Below are positions 18,988-28,425 of a stretch of 64,000 bases of DNA, one piece after another (within the stretch, counting starts at the first letter, position 1; each line of letters begins with the position of its first letter). The stretch is taken from the NCBI RefSeq assembly GCF_016429215.1, contig NZ_JAELUH010000011.1, positions 31,760-95,759 on the forward strand, read 5' to 3'. The notes beneath the pieces were generated by a model, which worked only from the letters and a program-made list of their open reading frames with translations, was not told the origin of the DNA and made no database searches. The position numbers and the translations under genes were made by a program. Source of the DNA: Herbaspirillum sp. ASV7. GTDB lineage: Bacteria; Pseudomonadota; Gammaproteobacteria; Burkholderiales; Burkholderiaceae_D.

Positions 18988-19158
18988 ATGGACAAGCCAC
19001 AACACGACAGCCCGCAGCACAATCCGATGCGCCATCCGCCGGAGCAGGCCAGCGGCAGCGATGGCACGCCCAAATTCGGTCGCCTGCTGCTGGTCCTGAT
19101 CAGCGCGGTTTTGCTGATCGTGGTCATCACCTTTGCCAGTGAAGCCTACTTTTCTTAG
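18988..19158 (+). CDS. Small single-pass membrane protein (56 residues)
   Basis: An open frame from ATG 18988 to TAG 19156-19158. The first 31 residues are hydrophilic, rich in His, Pro and Gln (MDKPQHDSPQHNPMRHPPEQ). Then comes one strong membrane helix (RLLLVLISAVLLIVVITFA, about residues 32-50) and a short tail. A GGAG lies nine bases before the ATG, and the gene is 18 bases after qor and upstream of a very strong terminator, so transcription with qor is likely. I do not recognise the family. Confidence 0.7.
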   Translation: MDKPQHDSPQHNPMRHPPEQASGSDGTPKFGRLLLVLISAVLLIVVITFASEAYFS

Positions 19159-19210
19159 GTGAAGTCGAAATACTTCTGGATGTCTCTCGCAAGTTATCGG
19201 TAATTGCCGC

Positions 19211-19237
19211 GAAAAATGCGTCGTTGGCGCATTTTTC
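19211..19237. repeat. 10-bp inverted repeat upstream of a terminator
   Basis: GAAAAATGCG and CGCATTTTTC around a 7-base loop. The run of T in the right arm means it could act as a weak terminator on either strand. It precedes the large hairpin at 19258 by 20 bases. Confidence 0.45.
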
Positions 19238-19257
19238 CCCGGCTTGGCCGTCAAATG

Positions 19258-19316
19258 CACCCCTGCTGCCCATCGTGTCGACCTTGTTCACGATGGGCAG
19301 CAGGGGTGAATTTTTT
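19258..19316 (+). terminator. Very strong terminator, perfect 20-bp stem
   Basis: Two 20-base arms (19258-19277 and 19289-19308) are perfectly complementary around an 11-base loop, followed by AATTTTTT. It ends the qor/small-membrane-protein transcript. The stem is unusually long for a bacterial terminator, and it lies only 14 bases before the ribosome-binding site of the next gene. Confidence 0.85.
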
Positions 19317-19330
19317 GGCGGGAGAGGGAG

Positions 19331-20482
19331 ATGGAATGGAGTTCGCACGCCAGGCTGCGCGTATGCCTGGGCATGGTCATCGCACTGCTGGCAGGGAGGT
19401 CGACGGCGGAAACCGGCGTTAGCCAGACCGAAGTGCTGCTGGGCCAGTCGGCGCCTTTTTCAGGGCCGGCGGCAGAAGTGGGGCGGGATTTCCTGGCCGG
19501 CGCCCAGACCTATTTTGCGCAGCTCAATGCCCGTGGCGGGGTGCACGGGCGCCGGGTGCGGCTCTTGAGCCTGGACGACCGCTATGAGCCCGAGCGCGCC
19601 CTGGCCATTATCCAGCAACTGGTCTGGCGCGACAAGGTGTTTGCGCTGTTCGGCGTCTCGGGCACGCCCACGCTGCTGGCGTCGATGCCCGCCATCAAGG
19701 AGTCGGGCATTCCGCTGTTCGCGCCGTTGTCGGGCGCGCAAGCCTTTCGCCAGCCCTTCAATCGCCAGATCTTCCATATCCGCGCCAGCTACGCGCAGGA
19801 AACCGATTTCCTGCTGCGCCAGCTGCAAAGCACGGGGCGCCTCAAGGTCGCGGTGTTCTACCAGAACGATGAGCTGGGCAAGAGCATGCTCGATACCTTG
19901 CGCCAGCGTGCGCTGATCTACGGACTGACGCTGGTAGGCAGCGTGGCTATCGAGCGCAACAGCGTGGCCGTGCAGGAGCCGGCCGAGGCATTGCTGAAGG
20001 TGAAGCCCGATGTGGTGATCCTGGTGGTGTCCTACCAGCCGGCTGCGGCGCTGATCACGCGCATGCGCGAGGGCGGCTACCTGGGCGGTTTTTCCAACTA
20101 TTCCTTCGTGGGCAGCGTGTCGCTGGCGGCGCGTATCCGCCAGGGCGGGGCAGGGGTGGAGATCACGCAGGTGGTGCCCTTTCCCAACAGGGCGAGGCTG
20201 CCCATCGTCTACGAATACCAGAAGGCGGTCGCGCATACCCCCGGCGTGGCCTGCAACTTCGTCGGCCTGGAAGGCTATATCGCCGCGCGCGCGCTCACGG
20301 AGGGCCTGCGGCGGGCCGGTCGCTCGCTCACCCGCGAAGGCCTGATCAGGGCGCTGGAGACGATCACGCCCGATAACTATGATGGCGGCGGCTTCTTCCT
20401 GCATTTCCAGCGCGGCAACCACAATGGCTCGGACTTCGTCGACCTGACCGCCATTGGCAGGGGCGGCCGTTTCCTGAACTGA
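19331..20482 (+). CDS. ABC-transporter periplasmic binding protein, branched-chain amino acid (LivJ-like) type
   Basis: A 383-residue type I periplasmic binding protein (Peripla_BP_6). It has a signal peptide (hydrophobic CLGMVIALLAG, probable cleavage after STA near residue 26), then VLLGQSAPFSGPAAEVGRDF, the family's ligand-loop start, and LFGVSGTPTLLASMPAIKESGIPLFAPLSGA. No permease or ATPase genes lie beside it, so it is an orphan receptor, possibly feeding a transporter or sensor elsewhere. The ATG is preceded by GGGAGAGGGAG, a strong ribosome-binding site. Confidence 0.88.
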   Translation: MEWSSHARLRVCLGMVIALLAGRSTAETGVSQTEVLLGQSAPFSGPAAEVGRDFLAGAQTYFAQLNARGGVHGRRVRLLSLDDRYEPERALAIIQQLVWRDKVFALFGVSGTPTLLASMPAIKESGIPLFAPLSGAQAFRQPFNRQIFHIRASYAQETDFLLRQLQSTGRLKVAVFYQNDELGKSMLDTLRQRALIYGLTLVGSVAIERNSVAVQEPAEALLKVKPDVVILVVSYQPAAALITRMREGGYLGGFSNYSFVGSVSLAARIRQGGAGVEITQVVPFPNRARLPIVYEYQKAVAHTPGVACNFVGLEGYIAARALTEGLRRAGRSLTREGLIRALETITPDNYDGGGFFLHFQRGNHNGSDFVDLTAIGRGGRFLN

Positions 20483-20508
20483 GATTGGCTCGCTTGGTCC
20501 GGCGCCGC

Positions 20509-21171
20509 TCAGTCGGCCGGCTGGCCGTTCTTGCCCACCTTCATCGAGATATGCCGCGTCACCCCGCTGGGGCCGGGGAAGTCTGCAAAGGCCGCCCGCA
20601 CCATGTAGGGCATGGCGGCGGCCAGACCGGCGCGGTTGCCATCGCTGTCGACCACCACGTCGAAGAGCTTCTTGCCGTCGGATACCGACGAGATCCCGAT
20701 CTGCAGTCGGCGCAGGAACACCGGATAGCTGGTGCTCTGCATGGGGCCGCCGTTCCAGAAGGGATCATAGAACGGGCCGTAGGGCCCATAGGGGCCATAG
20801 AACCCATAGGGATGCGGCCCGAAGCGCCCCCAGCCCGGCGGCGGTCCATAGAAGAAGGGATCATAGGCCGGGCGGGTCACCACCACCTGTTCGGTACTCA
20901 TGCCATAACTGACATTGACGCTCAACTGGGCCGCCTGGCGGTCGCGTGCCTCGGTAAATCCCAGCACCTGCAGCTCCTGGCGGATCAGCCCGGTGTAGTT
21001 GTCATATTCCAGGTTGTTCTGTTGCTCCGGCGTGGGGGCGAAGACATAGCTGCGCCCCGCTGTCTGCGGCGGCCAGGCATGGAAGGACGTGACATTGCTC
21101 TCGATGACCGAGGCGCAGCCGGACAGCAGCAGGCTGGCGGCCGCGAGGAAGGTGTAGAGCCAGCGTTTCAT
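20509..21171 (-). CDS. DUF4136 lipoprotein
   Basis: A 220-residue lipoprotein: signal peptide with lipobox LLLSGCAS (lipidated Cys 19), then a DUF4136-type domain (FAWPPQTAGRSYVF-like start, NYTGLIRQELQVLGF, AQLSVNVSYGMSTEQVV). Near residues 108-140 is an aromatic Gly/Pro/Tyr-rich insertion with repeated YGPYGP units. Outer-membrane location is likely because no Asp follows the Cys. GGAG lies eight bases before the chosen ATG. Function unknown. Convergent with the gene before it. Confidence 0.85.
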   Translation of the reverse strand: MKRWLYTFLAAASLLLSGCASVIESNVTSFHAWPPQTAGRSYVFAPTPEQQNNLEYDNYTGLIRQELQVLGFTEARDRQAAQLSVNVSYGMSTEQVVVTRPAYDPFFYGPPPGWGRFGPHPYGFYGPYGPYGPFYDPFWNGGPMQSTSYPVFLRRLQIGISSVSDGKKLFDVVVDSDGNRAGLAAAMPYMVRAAFADFPGPSGVTRHISMKVGKNGQPAD

Positions 21172-21545
21172 GAAGATACTCCAGTCAAAAAAGGCCATCC
21201 GGGCGTCGGGCTGGGCTGCCTGTGGTCGGGGAAGGGGCGTGGTGCGCACGGTAGGACCGTCGGCCGGGGCTTTCTATCCCGCCCGCCCCATTCTGGCGCA
21301 CGGCGCCGTGCCGCTATTGTAGTGCGGCGCCGGCGCCAGCGGTCATGGCGAACCATCGCGTCATGAACAGGTCTGTCAGAGAGCCGTCGGGCTGATTTCC
21401 ATCCGCGCCCGGCGGGATGATTGGTAAAATCGGGTCTTTGCTGCAGTTGATGATACTTTTGCGGCACGCTGAAATCCGCTGCAACCCGCTATAAGCCCTT
21501 ATTACCTGCGTTTTCATCTCCATTTCCTATCCCGGACAGGCCTCC
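21172..21545. other. Divergent promoter region between lipoprotein gene and pepN
   Basis: No gene is seen in these 374 bases. Near the pepN side TTGATG and TGAAAT are separated by 17 bases (about 21448-21476), a possible sigma-70 promoter for pepN. A TAAAAT lies slightly upstream. Nothing else stands out. Confidence 0.35.
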
Positions 21546-24242
21546 ATGCGCACCGATACGCCCCAGACGATCTACCGTAAAGACTACGCCGCTCCCAATT
21601 ACCTGGCCGACACCGTCGAGATGGGTTTCGACCTCGACCCGGCGGCCACCCGCGTGGCCACCCGCCTCACCATGACCCGCAACCCGGCCGCCAAGGGCCG
21701 CGACCTCGTGCTCTTCGGCGAGGAGCTGGAACTGGTGGCCCTGCGCGTGAACGGCAAGACACTGTCCCAGGAGCGGGGTGATTTCCGCCTGGCCGGCGGC
21801 GTACTGACCATCCCCGCCGCCCCGGCCAAGGCCGAGCTGGAAATCGAGACCCTGGTCCATCCCGAGCGCAATACCTCGTTGATGGGCCTGTATGTCTCCA
21901 ACGGCAACTTCTTCACCCAGTGCGAAGCCGAGGGTTTCCGCAAGATCACCTATTTCCCCGATCGCCCGGACGTGATGGCGAAGTTCACCGTGATGCTGCG
22001 CGCCGACAAGGCCCGTTATCCGGTGCTGCTCTCCAACGGCAACCTGGTCGAGGAGGGCGACCTGCCCGACGGTCGTCACTACGCCAAGTGGGAAGACCCG
22101 TTCAAGAAGCCGTCCTACCTGTTCGCCCTGGTGGCCGGCCAGCTGGTCTGCCAGCAGGAGACGGTGCGCCTGCATTCGGGCCGCGATGCGCTGCTGCAGG
22201 TCTGGGTGGAAGAAGGCAACCTCGACAAGACCCAGCACGCCATGGATTCGCTCAAGAACAGCATCACCTGGGACGTCGAGCGCTTCGGCCTGGACCTGGA
22301 CCTGGACCGTTTCATGATCGTCGCCGTGGGTGACTTCAACATGGGCGCCATGGAAAACAAGGGCTTGAACATCTTCAACACCAAGTACGTGCTGGCCAAC
22401 CCGCGCATCGCCACCGATGTCGATTTCGCCAACATCGAAGCGGTGGTCGGTCACGAGTATTTCCACAACTGGACCGGCAACCGCGTCACCTGCCGCGACT
22501 GGTTCCAGCTCTCGCTCAAGGAAGGCCTCACCGTCTTCCGCGACCAGGAATTCTCGGCCGACATGATCGGCAGCGACAGCGGTCGCGCCGTCAAGCGTAT
22601 CGACGACGTGCGCGTGCTGCGCCAGGCGCAGTTCCCCGAGGATGCTGGCCCGATGGCGCATCCGGTGCGGCCCGATTCCTACGTCGAGATCAACAACTTC
22701 TACACCGTCACCGTCTATGAAAAGGGCGCCGAGGTGGTGCGCATGTACCAGACCCTGCTGGGCCGCGAAGGCTTCCGCAAGGGCATGGATCTCTACTTCA
22801 AGCGCCATGACGGCCAGGCCGTGACCTGCGACGATTTCCGCGCCGCCATGGCAGACGCCAACGGTCGTGACCTCGCGCAGTTCGAGCGCTGGTACAGCCA
22901 GGCCGGCACCCCGCTGGTGCAAGCCAGCGTGGACTACGATGCCAAGCGCAAGACCCTGACCCTGACATTGGAGCAGAGCTGCCCGGCCACCCCCGGCCAG
23001 AAGAAGAAACAGCCCTTCCACATCCCGGTCGCCGTGGGCCTGCTGGATGCCCAAGGTCGCGACCTGCCGCTCACGCTGGAAGGCGAGAAGAAGGCCGGCG
23101 CCACCACCCGCGTGCTGGAGCTGACCAAGAGCAAGCAGAGCTTCCGCTTCACCAACGTGGCCGAAAAACCGGTGCCCTCGCTGCTGCGCGGCTTCTCCGC
23201 GCCGGTGGTGCTGCAGTTCGAATACAGCGATGCCGAACTGGCCTTCCTGATGGCCCACGACAGCGATGCCTTCAACCGCTGGGAAGCCGGCCAGCGCCTG
23301 GCCATGCGTCGCCTGCTCAACCTCACCGTGGCGGTGCAGGCCGCGCGCCAGTCGGGCCATGTGGTGGCGGTGGATACGGTGCTCAACAATATCGAGAACG
23401 ACGGCGCCCTGGTCGAGGCGTTGCGTGCCACGCTCAAGGATGCCGCGCTCGATCCGGCCTTCCGCGAGCTGGTGCTGACCCTGCCTTCGGAAACCATGAT
23501 CGCCGAGCAGATGGAAGTCATCGATCCGCATGCCATCCACGTGGCACGCCAGTTCCTGCGTCGCTCGCTGGCGCGCGAACTGCGCGAGGACCTGTTGGCG
23601 GCCTACCATGCCAACCAGACACCGGGCGACTACAGCCCCGATGCCGCCGCTTCCGGTCGCCGTGCCCTGAAGAACGTGGCCCTGTCCTACCTGGCCGAAC
23701 TGGATGATGCCGAGGCCATGGCGCTGGCGCAGCAGCAGGACGCCGCCGCCAACAACATGACCGATCGCCTGGCGGCACTGGCGGCCGTGCTCAACAGCGC
23801 CGCGCCAGACAAGAGCGAGGCATTGCAGCGTTTCTATACCGAGTTCGAGAGCGAAGCCCTGGTCATCGACAAGTGGTTCACCCTGCAGGCCACGGCCCGC
23901 GACGCCGACGTCAATACCGTGCGCACGCTGGCCGAGCACCCGGCCTTCACGCTGAAGAACCCGAACCGCGCGCGCAGCCTCATCTTCAGCTTCTGCAATG
24001 GCAATCCCTCGGCCTTCCATGCCCTGGATGGCAATGGCTACAGCTTCTGGGCCGAGCAGGTCATCGCCCTCAATGCCAGCAACCCGCAAGTGGCCGCGCG
24101 CCTGGCGCGCAGCCTGGACCGCTGGCGCAAGTACACGCCGGCGCTGCAGGAAAAGATGCGCCTGGCCCTGCAACAGGTGGCCGCCGCGCCCAAGCTCTCG
24201 CGCGATGTCTCGGAAGTCATCAGCAAGGCGCTGGCCAACTGA
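21546..24242 (+). CDS. pepN: Aminopeptidase N (M1 family)
   Basis: An 898-residue zinc aminopeptidase that removes N-terminal residues from peptides in the cytoplasm. The substrate-binding GAMEN motif is at 267-271; the zinc site is HEYFH at 303-307 with the distal Glu at 326 (LKEGLTVFRDQEFS). The sequence starts with MRTDTPQTIYRKDYAAPNY and has the C-terminal DUF3458 helical domain, as in E. coli PepN (870). No signal peptide. It is followed after 50 AT-rich bases by fbp. Confidence 0.97.
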   Translation: MRTDTPQTIYRKDYAAPNYLADTVEMGFDLDPAATRVATRLTMTRNPAAKGRDLVLFGEELELVALRVNGKTLSQERGDFRLAGGVLTIPAAPAKAELEIETLVHPERNTSLMGLYVSNGNFFTQCEAEGFRKITYFPDRPDVMAKFTVMLRADKARYPVLLSNGNLVEEGDLPDGRHYAKWEDPFKKPSYLFALVAGQLVCQQETVRLHSGRDALLQVWVEEGNLDKTQHAMDSLKNSITWDVERFGLDLDLDRFMIVAVGDFNMGAMENKGLNIFNTKYVLANPRIATDVDFANIEAVVGHEYFHNWTGNRVTCRDWFQLSLKEGLTVFRDQEFSADMIGSDSGRAVKRIDDVRVLRQAQFPEDAGPMAHPVRPDSYVEINNFYTVTVYEKGAEVVRMYQTLLGREGFRKGMDLYFKRHDGQAVTCDDFRAAMADANGRDLAQFERWYSQAGTPLVQASVDYDAKRKTLTLTLEQSCPATPGQKKKQPFHIPVAVGLLDAQGRDLPLTLEGEKKAGATTRVLELTKSKQSFRFTNVAEKPVPSLLRGFSAPVVLQFEYSDAELAFLMAHDSDAFNRWEAGQRLAMRRLLNLTVAVQAARQSGHVVAVDTVLNNIENDGALVEALRATLKDAALDPAFRELVLTLPSETMIAEQMEVIDPHAIHVARQFLRRSLARELREDLLAAYHANQTPGDYSPDAAASGRRALKNVALSYLAELDDAEAMALAQQQDAAANNMTDRLAALAAVLNSAAPDKSEALQRFYTEFESEALVIDKWFTLQATARDADVNTVRTLAEHPAFTLKNPNRARSLIFSFCNGNPSAFHALDGNGYSFWAEQVIALNASNPQVAARLARSLDRWRKYTPALQEKMRLALQQVAAAPKLSRDVSEVISKALAN

Positions 24243-24292
24243 GTCACTTATTTTTTATATCTTTTATATATTTATAAACAAGGAAGACCACC

Positions 24293-25294
24293 ATGAAACG
24301 CATCAGCCTGACCCAACACCTGATCGAGCAGCAACGCCTGCACAACAAGATCCCGTCCGAGCTGCGTCTGCTGATCGAAGTCGTCGGCCGTGCCTGCAAG
24401 TCGATCTCGCACGCGGTCGGCAAGGGCGCGCTGGGCGAGGTGCTGGGCAGTGCCGGCAGCGAGAACGTGCAGGGCGAAGTGCAGAAGAAGCTGGACGTGA
24501 TCTCCAACGAGATCCTGCTGGAAGCCAATGAATGGGGCGGTCACCTGGCGGCCATGGCCTCCGAGGAAATGGAAACCATCCACCGCATCCCCAACCGCTA
24601 TCCCAAGGGCGAATACCTGCTGATGTTCGACCCGCTGGACGGCTCTTCCAACATCGACGTCAACGTCTCCATCGGCACCATCTTCTCGGTGCTCAAGGCC
24701 CCCGATGGCATGACCGAGCCCAGCGAGCAGGATTTCATGCAGCCCGGCACCAAACAGGTCGCCGCCGGCTATGCCGTCTATGGCCCGCAGACGGTGCTGG
24801 TGCTGACCACCGGCGACGGCGTGCACTGCTTCACGCTGGACCGCGAAATGGGCGCCTGGGTGCTGACCCAGAAGGACATCCGCATTCCCGAAGACACCAA
24901 GGAATTCGCCATCAACGCCTCCAACCAGCGCCACTGGTTCCCGCCGGTCAAGCGCTATGTCGATGAAATGCTGGCTGGCGTCACCGGCCCGCGCGGCAAG
25001 GACTTCAACATGCGCTGGATCGCCTCCATGGTGGCCGACGTGCATCGCATCCTCAACCGTGGCGGCATCTTCATGTATCCGGCCGACGCCCGCGAACCCA
25101 ACAAGCCCGGCAAGCTGCGCCTGATGTACGAAGCCAATCCGATGGCCTTCATCGTCGAGCAGGCCGGTGGTGCCGCCACCGATGGCCAGCAGCGTATCCT
25201 CGACATCCAGCCGGAAAAACTGCATCAGCGCGTGGCCGTGTTCCTGGGTTCGAAGAATGAAGTCGATCGCGTGACCAGCTATCACAAGCAATAA
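24293..25294 (+). CDS. fbp: Fructose-1,6-bisphosphatase class 1
   Basis: A 333-residue FBPase I that converts fructose-1,6-bisphosphate to fructose-6-phosphate in gluconeogenesis. Active-site segments: [24 protein letters not shown], then [16 protein letters not shown] (metal and phosphate ligands), and [15 protein letters not shown]. Family length is normal. CAAGGAAG lies eight bases before the ATG. The gap from pepN is strikingly AT-rich (TTTTTTATATC, TATATATTTATAA) in a GC-rich genome, which may be a promoter. A terminator follows. Confidence 0.97.
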   Translation: MKRISLTQHLIEQQRLHNKIPSELRLLIEVVGRACKSISHAVGKGALGEVLGSAGSENVQGEVQKKLDVISNEILLEANEWGGHLAAMASEEMETIHRIPNRYPKGEYLLMFDPLDGSSNIDVNVSIGTIFSVLKAPDGMTEPSEQDFMQPGTKQVAAGYAVYGPQTVLVLTTGDGVHCFTLDREMGAWVLTQKDIRIPEDTKEFAINASNQRHWFPPVKRYVDEMLAGVTGPRGKDFNMRWIASMVADVHRILNRGGIFMYPADAREPNKPGKLRLMYEANPMAFIVEQAGGAATDGQQRILDIQPEKLHQRVAVFLGSKNEVDRVTSYHKQ

Positions 25295-25338
25295 ATGGCA
25301 GTCGGCGGCAGGAGAAATCTGCGCCGTTGCAAGAGATG

Positions 25339-25367
25339 CCGCCCGGCTTGCCCCGGGCGGTTTTTTT
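25339..25367 (+). terminator. Rho-independent terminator after fbp
   Basis: CCGCCCGG and CCGGGCGG form an 8-bp stem with a 6-base loop, followed by seven T, 45 bases past the fbp stop. Confidence 0.9.
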
Positions 25368-25384
25368 CGCCAGCGCTGCTGCCT

Positions 25385-26953
25385 TCAGTGTTGTGCCGTG
25401 GGGGCGCCGGCCTGTGCCTGCCGCACCTGGTTGCGGCCGCCGTGCTTGGCCTCGTAGAGCGCGGCATCGGCGCGACCCAGCAATTCTTCCGGTGAGCGGG
25501 CGCATGAGGGCAGCAATTCCATGGCACACACGCCGGCGCTGGCCGTCACCACTCCTGCCGGATTGCCGCGATGGGGCAGGTCCAGCGCCTGGATGCCGGC
25601 ACGGATCTTTTCGGCCACTTGCATGGCACCGGCGGCATCGGTGTCGGGCAGCAGCATCAGCATTTCCTCGCCGCCATAGCGCGCGGCCAGGTCACCCGGA
25701 CGGCGTTGGCGTTCCTTCAGGACTGCGGCGATGCGGCGCAGGCATTCATCGCCTGCCTGGTGGCCGTAGAGATCGTTGTACTGCTTGAAGAAATCCACGT
25801 CGATCATGATCAGCGAGAGCGCCGAACCGCTGCGCAAGGCGCGCCGGAATTCCGCATCGAGCACGGTATCGAGATGGCGCCGGTTGGCCAGTCCGGTCAG
25901 TCCGTCCTGGTGCGCCAGCGATTCCAGCCGCTGGTTGGCCTGGTGCAGTTCGCCCATGACCTGCAGCGCGCGGTCCTCGGCGGCCAGGCGCAGTTCGATC
26001 TGCCCGATCAGGCGCCAGCCGAACAGGCCGATGATGGCCAGCAGCAGTATCACTGCGGCGGCGTAGAAGATGGTCTGGTGGCGCCAGGCAGCCAGCGCTT
26101 GATCCCGCGCCGTGGCCACCGTCACGATGAGGGGGAAGCCCTGCACCGGATAGTAGGCGATGAAGCGTTCGACGCCATCGAGCGGCGAGACGATGTCGGC
26201 ATGGCCGCTCTGCTGTCCGGCCAGTATGCCGCGCAGGGTCGGATCCAGGCTCAGGTCGCGGTTGATGTAGGCAGCCTCGAAGGGCTCACGGGTCAATATC
26301 TTGCCAGGACGAAGAATGAGCAGGATGGAGCTGTCGCCACTGATCTCGACCTCTCTGTAGAGGGCATTGAAGTGATCCAGTCGCAGCGTCGCCAGCAGCA
26401 CGCCGGCAAAGCGTCCGTCCGGATGGTTCAGGCGGCGCGACATCGGAATGATCCACTCACCGGTGGCGCGGCTGATGAGCGTGCCGTGGATGGTGGGCTC
26501 GGTATCTTCGTGATCGCGGTGATAGATGAAATAGTCGCGGTCAGCGTTGTTGGCATCGGTCCGACGCGGAGGCGAGGAGCTGGCCACCCGGTTGCCCCGG
26601 GCATCGTAGATGTAGAGTCCGTCGAGCTGCGGCATTTCGCTGGCCAGCCGGCGCAGCATCGGGCCCATGGCGTGGATCTGCGTGCTACCCACTCCGGCTT
26701 CGTCGATACGGTCGCTGATGTTGATCAACGCACCATGGGTGGCCTGGAACACGTCATAGGCATGGCGTGCCAGCGCGCGTGCGATGTTGCCGGTATAGAT
26801 GCGGGTATTGTCGATCTGCACCGTGCGTGCGGCCAGGCTCTCCCAGATGTGGCCAGCGGCAATGGCGATGCAGATCAGCACGACGAATAGTCGCGCCCGC
26901 CGCGCCACCGAATGGCGCGCCACCCGCCCCGCCTTTGCCAGTATTGGCCGCAT
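25385..26953 (-). CDS. Membrane diguanylate cyclase with periplasmic dCache-like sensor
   Basis: A 522-residue protein. TM1 is at about 21-38, a periplasmic PDC/dCache-like domain at about 40-285 (LDGLYIYDARGNRVASS, RDYFIYHRDH, GEWIIPMSRRL), TM2 at about 290-312 (FYAAAVILLLAIIGLFGW), a short coiled linker, and a GGDEF domain. The active site reads GGEEM at 427-431, an allowed variant, and an inhibitory I-site RPGD lies five residues before it. So it probably makes c-di-GMP with product inhibition in response to a periplasmic ligand. ATG 26953 has GGGGAGAG upstream; ATG 26983 is an alternative. Confidence 0.93.
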   Translation of the reverse strand: MRPILAKAGRVARHSVARRARLFVVLICIAIAAGHIWESLAARTVQIDNTRIYTGNIARALARHAYDVFQATHGALINISDRIDEAGVGSTQIHAMGPMLRRLASEMPQLDGLYIYDARGNRVASSSPPRRTDANNADRDYFIYHRDHEDTEPTIHGTLISRATGEWIIPMSRRLNHPDGRFAGVLLATLRLDHFNALYREVEISGDSSILLILRPGKILTREPFEAAYINRDLSLDPTLRGILAGQQSGHADIVSPLDGVERFIAYYPVQGFPLIVTVATARDQALAAWRHQTIFYAAAVILLLAIIGLFGWRLIGQIELRLAAEDRALQVMGELHQANQRLESLAHQDGLTGLANRRHLDTVLDAEFRRALRSGSALSLIMIDVDFFKQYNDLYGHQAGDECLRRIAAVLKERQRRPGDLAARYGGEEMLMLLPDTDAAGAMQVAEKIRAGIQALDLPHRGNPAGVVTASAGVCAMELLPSCARSPEELLGRADAALYEAKHGGRNQVRQAQAGAPTAQH

Positions 26954-27064
26954 GTGATGTCTCTCCCCTTGGCCCGGCCTCATCCCTCCCCAGGGCAGGT
27001 CGTTGGCGTCAGTATAAGGAGAGGGCAGGCTGCGGCTGGCGGCGATCAGTTCGTGAAAAAGCCC

Positions 27065-27970
27065 TCAATTCATGGGCTTGGTCACCGGCCGGCGCATCAG
27101 CTTCACGCTATGCAGGGCCGTGAGCGCCACCGACAGCCAGATCGGAGCATAGGTCCCCAATTGCGAGGATTGCAGAGTTTCTCCCAGCACGCCCATGGCC
27201 ACCAGCACCAGCAGCACCGGTTCGACATAGCCGAGGATGCCGAACAGGCCCATGGGCAGGAGCTTGCTGGCGCGCAGATAGGAGGTCAGCGCCACCATGC
27301 TGAGGATGCTCAGCCCGGCCAGCAAGAGGGCCATGGAAGGGGTCTGCAGGGTGGTCAGGGTGGAACCGTCCTGGCCCAGCATCAGCAATGCCAGCGGTGC
27401 CAGCATCAGCAGTTCCACCACGAAGATCATCAGCGAGTCCAGGCGGATGCGCCGGCGCAGGATGAAGTAGGGAGGATAGCCCAATGCCACGGCCAGGGTG
27501 GGCCAGGAGAAGGCGCGCGTCATCCACAGTTCGTGCGCCACGCCCACGCAGGCGCACAGCACCGCCAGCCGTTGCAGCAGGTCCATGCGCTCGCCATAGT
27601 AGAAGCGCCCCACCAGCACCATCGATAAGGGCAACAGGAAGTAGCCCAGCGACACCTCCAGTGCCCGGCCATTGACCGAGCCCCACAGGAAGAGCCATTG
27701 CTGGAAACCGAGCAGGGCCGCCATGACTAGCAGCAGCAGGCAACGTCCGGGAGTGCCCAGCAATTGCCGCAGGGCCTGGCTCAACTGCGCCAGCTGACCG
27801 CGCCAGGCGATCAGGGCCAGCGCCACCAGGACGGTGCCCAGGATGCGCCAGGCGAAGATGGCGCTGCCATCGAGCGGCGCCAGCAGGCGAGTATAGCCGG
27901 AGAGCAAAGCGAACAGCGCCGAGGCGAGTACGGACAGGCCGATGCCGCGGCCGATTTCATGAGGATTCAT
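27065..27970 (-). CDS. rarD: RarD-like EamA permease
   Basis: A 301-residue inner-membrane protein with ten hydrophobic segments. RarD-type features: LSVLASALFALLSGYTRLL, FAWRILGTVLVALAL (where RarD has its IxxHR motif), VNGRALEVSLGYFLLPL and PMGLFGILGYVEPVLLVLVA. RarD proteins are named for a chloramphenicol-sensitivity phenotype; their substrate is unknown. It lies alone between the diguanylate cyclase and a small secreted protein gene. The symbol is assigned by resemblance. Confidence 0.82.
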   Translation of the reverse strand: MNPHEIGRGIGLSVLASALFALLSGYTRLLAPLDGSAIFAWRILGTVLVALALIAWRGQLAQLSQALRQLLGTPGRCLLLLVMAALLGFQQWLFLWGSVNGRALEVSLGYFLLPLSMVLVGRFYYGERMDLLQRLAVLCACVGVAHELWMTRAFSWPTLAVALGYPPYFILRRRIRLDSLMIFVVELLMLAPLALLMLGQDGSTLTTLQTPSMALLLAGLSILSMVALTSYLRASKLLPMGLFGILGYVEPVLLVLVAMGVLGETLQSSQLGTYAPIWLSVALTALHSVKLMRRPVTKPMN

Positions 27971-28063
27971 TGCCAGACCAGGAAGGGGGGCCGGCGCATT
28001 CCATGCGCTACGGCAAAAGCGCGATTCTACGGCATGCGGCCAGCTCCTGCCCGGTCACGCAAA

Positions 28064-28089
28064 CTGCCCCGGTGCGTGCACCGGGGCAG
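28064..28089 (-). terminator. Terminator-like hairpin after small secreted protein gene
   Basis: CTGCCCCGGTGC and GCACCGGGGCAG form a perfect 12-bp inverted repeat with almost no loop, 25 bases past the stop of the gene at 28114. Only TTTGC follows on the - strand, so termination strength is uncertain. Confidence 0.6.
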
Positions 28090-28113
28090 GGGTGTTGCGG
28101 GTCAACGCATCAA

Positions 28114-28425
28114 TCAGGCGCCCGGGGAAGTACCCATCGGGCCGTCCTTCAGTTCGCGGGCGTAATTATTGGGGCGACCGTTGGGCATCTCGTAGCCCTT
28201 GTGATCCACATAGCGGCCGTTCTGCCCGCTTTCCTGGTAGCTGGCCGGGGAACCGGTTTGCTCGCCCTGGTAGTTGTAGTACTGGGACTGCGAGGGCGAG
28301 GCGTCATATTGTTGCTGCGGCGCTGATTGCATGCCGCTGTTGCCCTGGTCGTAGGACTGCGCATAGGCGCCGGTGGCGAAGGCGGCGGTGGCCAGGATGG
28401 CGGCGCCGAGGATGGTCTTGGTCAT
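28114..28425 (-). CDS. Small secreted protein, unknown function
   Basis: 103 residues: a clear signal peptide (ILGAAILATAAFATGAYA, cleavage after AYA near residue 22), then a polar, Gln/Ser/Tyr-rich mature part of about 80 residues (PQQQYDASPSQSQYYNYQ) ending in a charged NGRYVDHKGYEMPNGRPN segment. No cysteine in the mature part. AAAGGAG precedes the ATG at good spacing. Probably periplasmic or extracellular. I do not recognise the family. Confidence 0.8.
   Translation of the reverse strand: MTKTILGAAILATAAFATGAYAQSYDQGNSGMQSAPQQQYDASPSQSQYYNYQGEQTGSPASYQESGQNGRYVDHKGYEMPNGRPNNYARELKDGPMGTSPGA

Noticed and set aside
21489..24173. An 894-codon open frame on the - strand opposite pepN
   Set aside because: Antisense shadow of pepN; PepN has all catalytic motifs, and the opposite frame has none.
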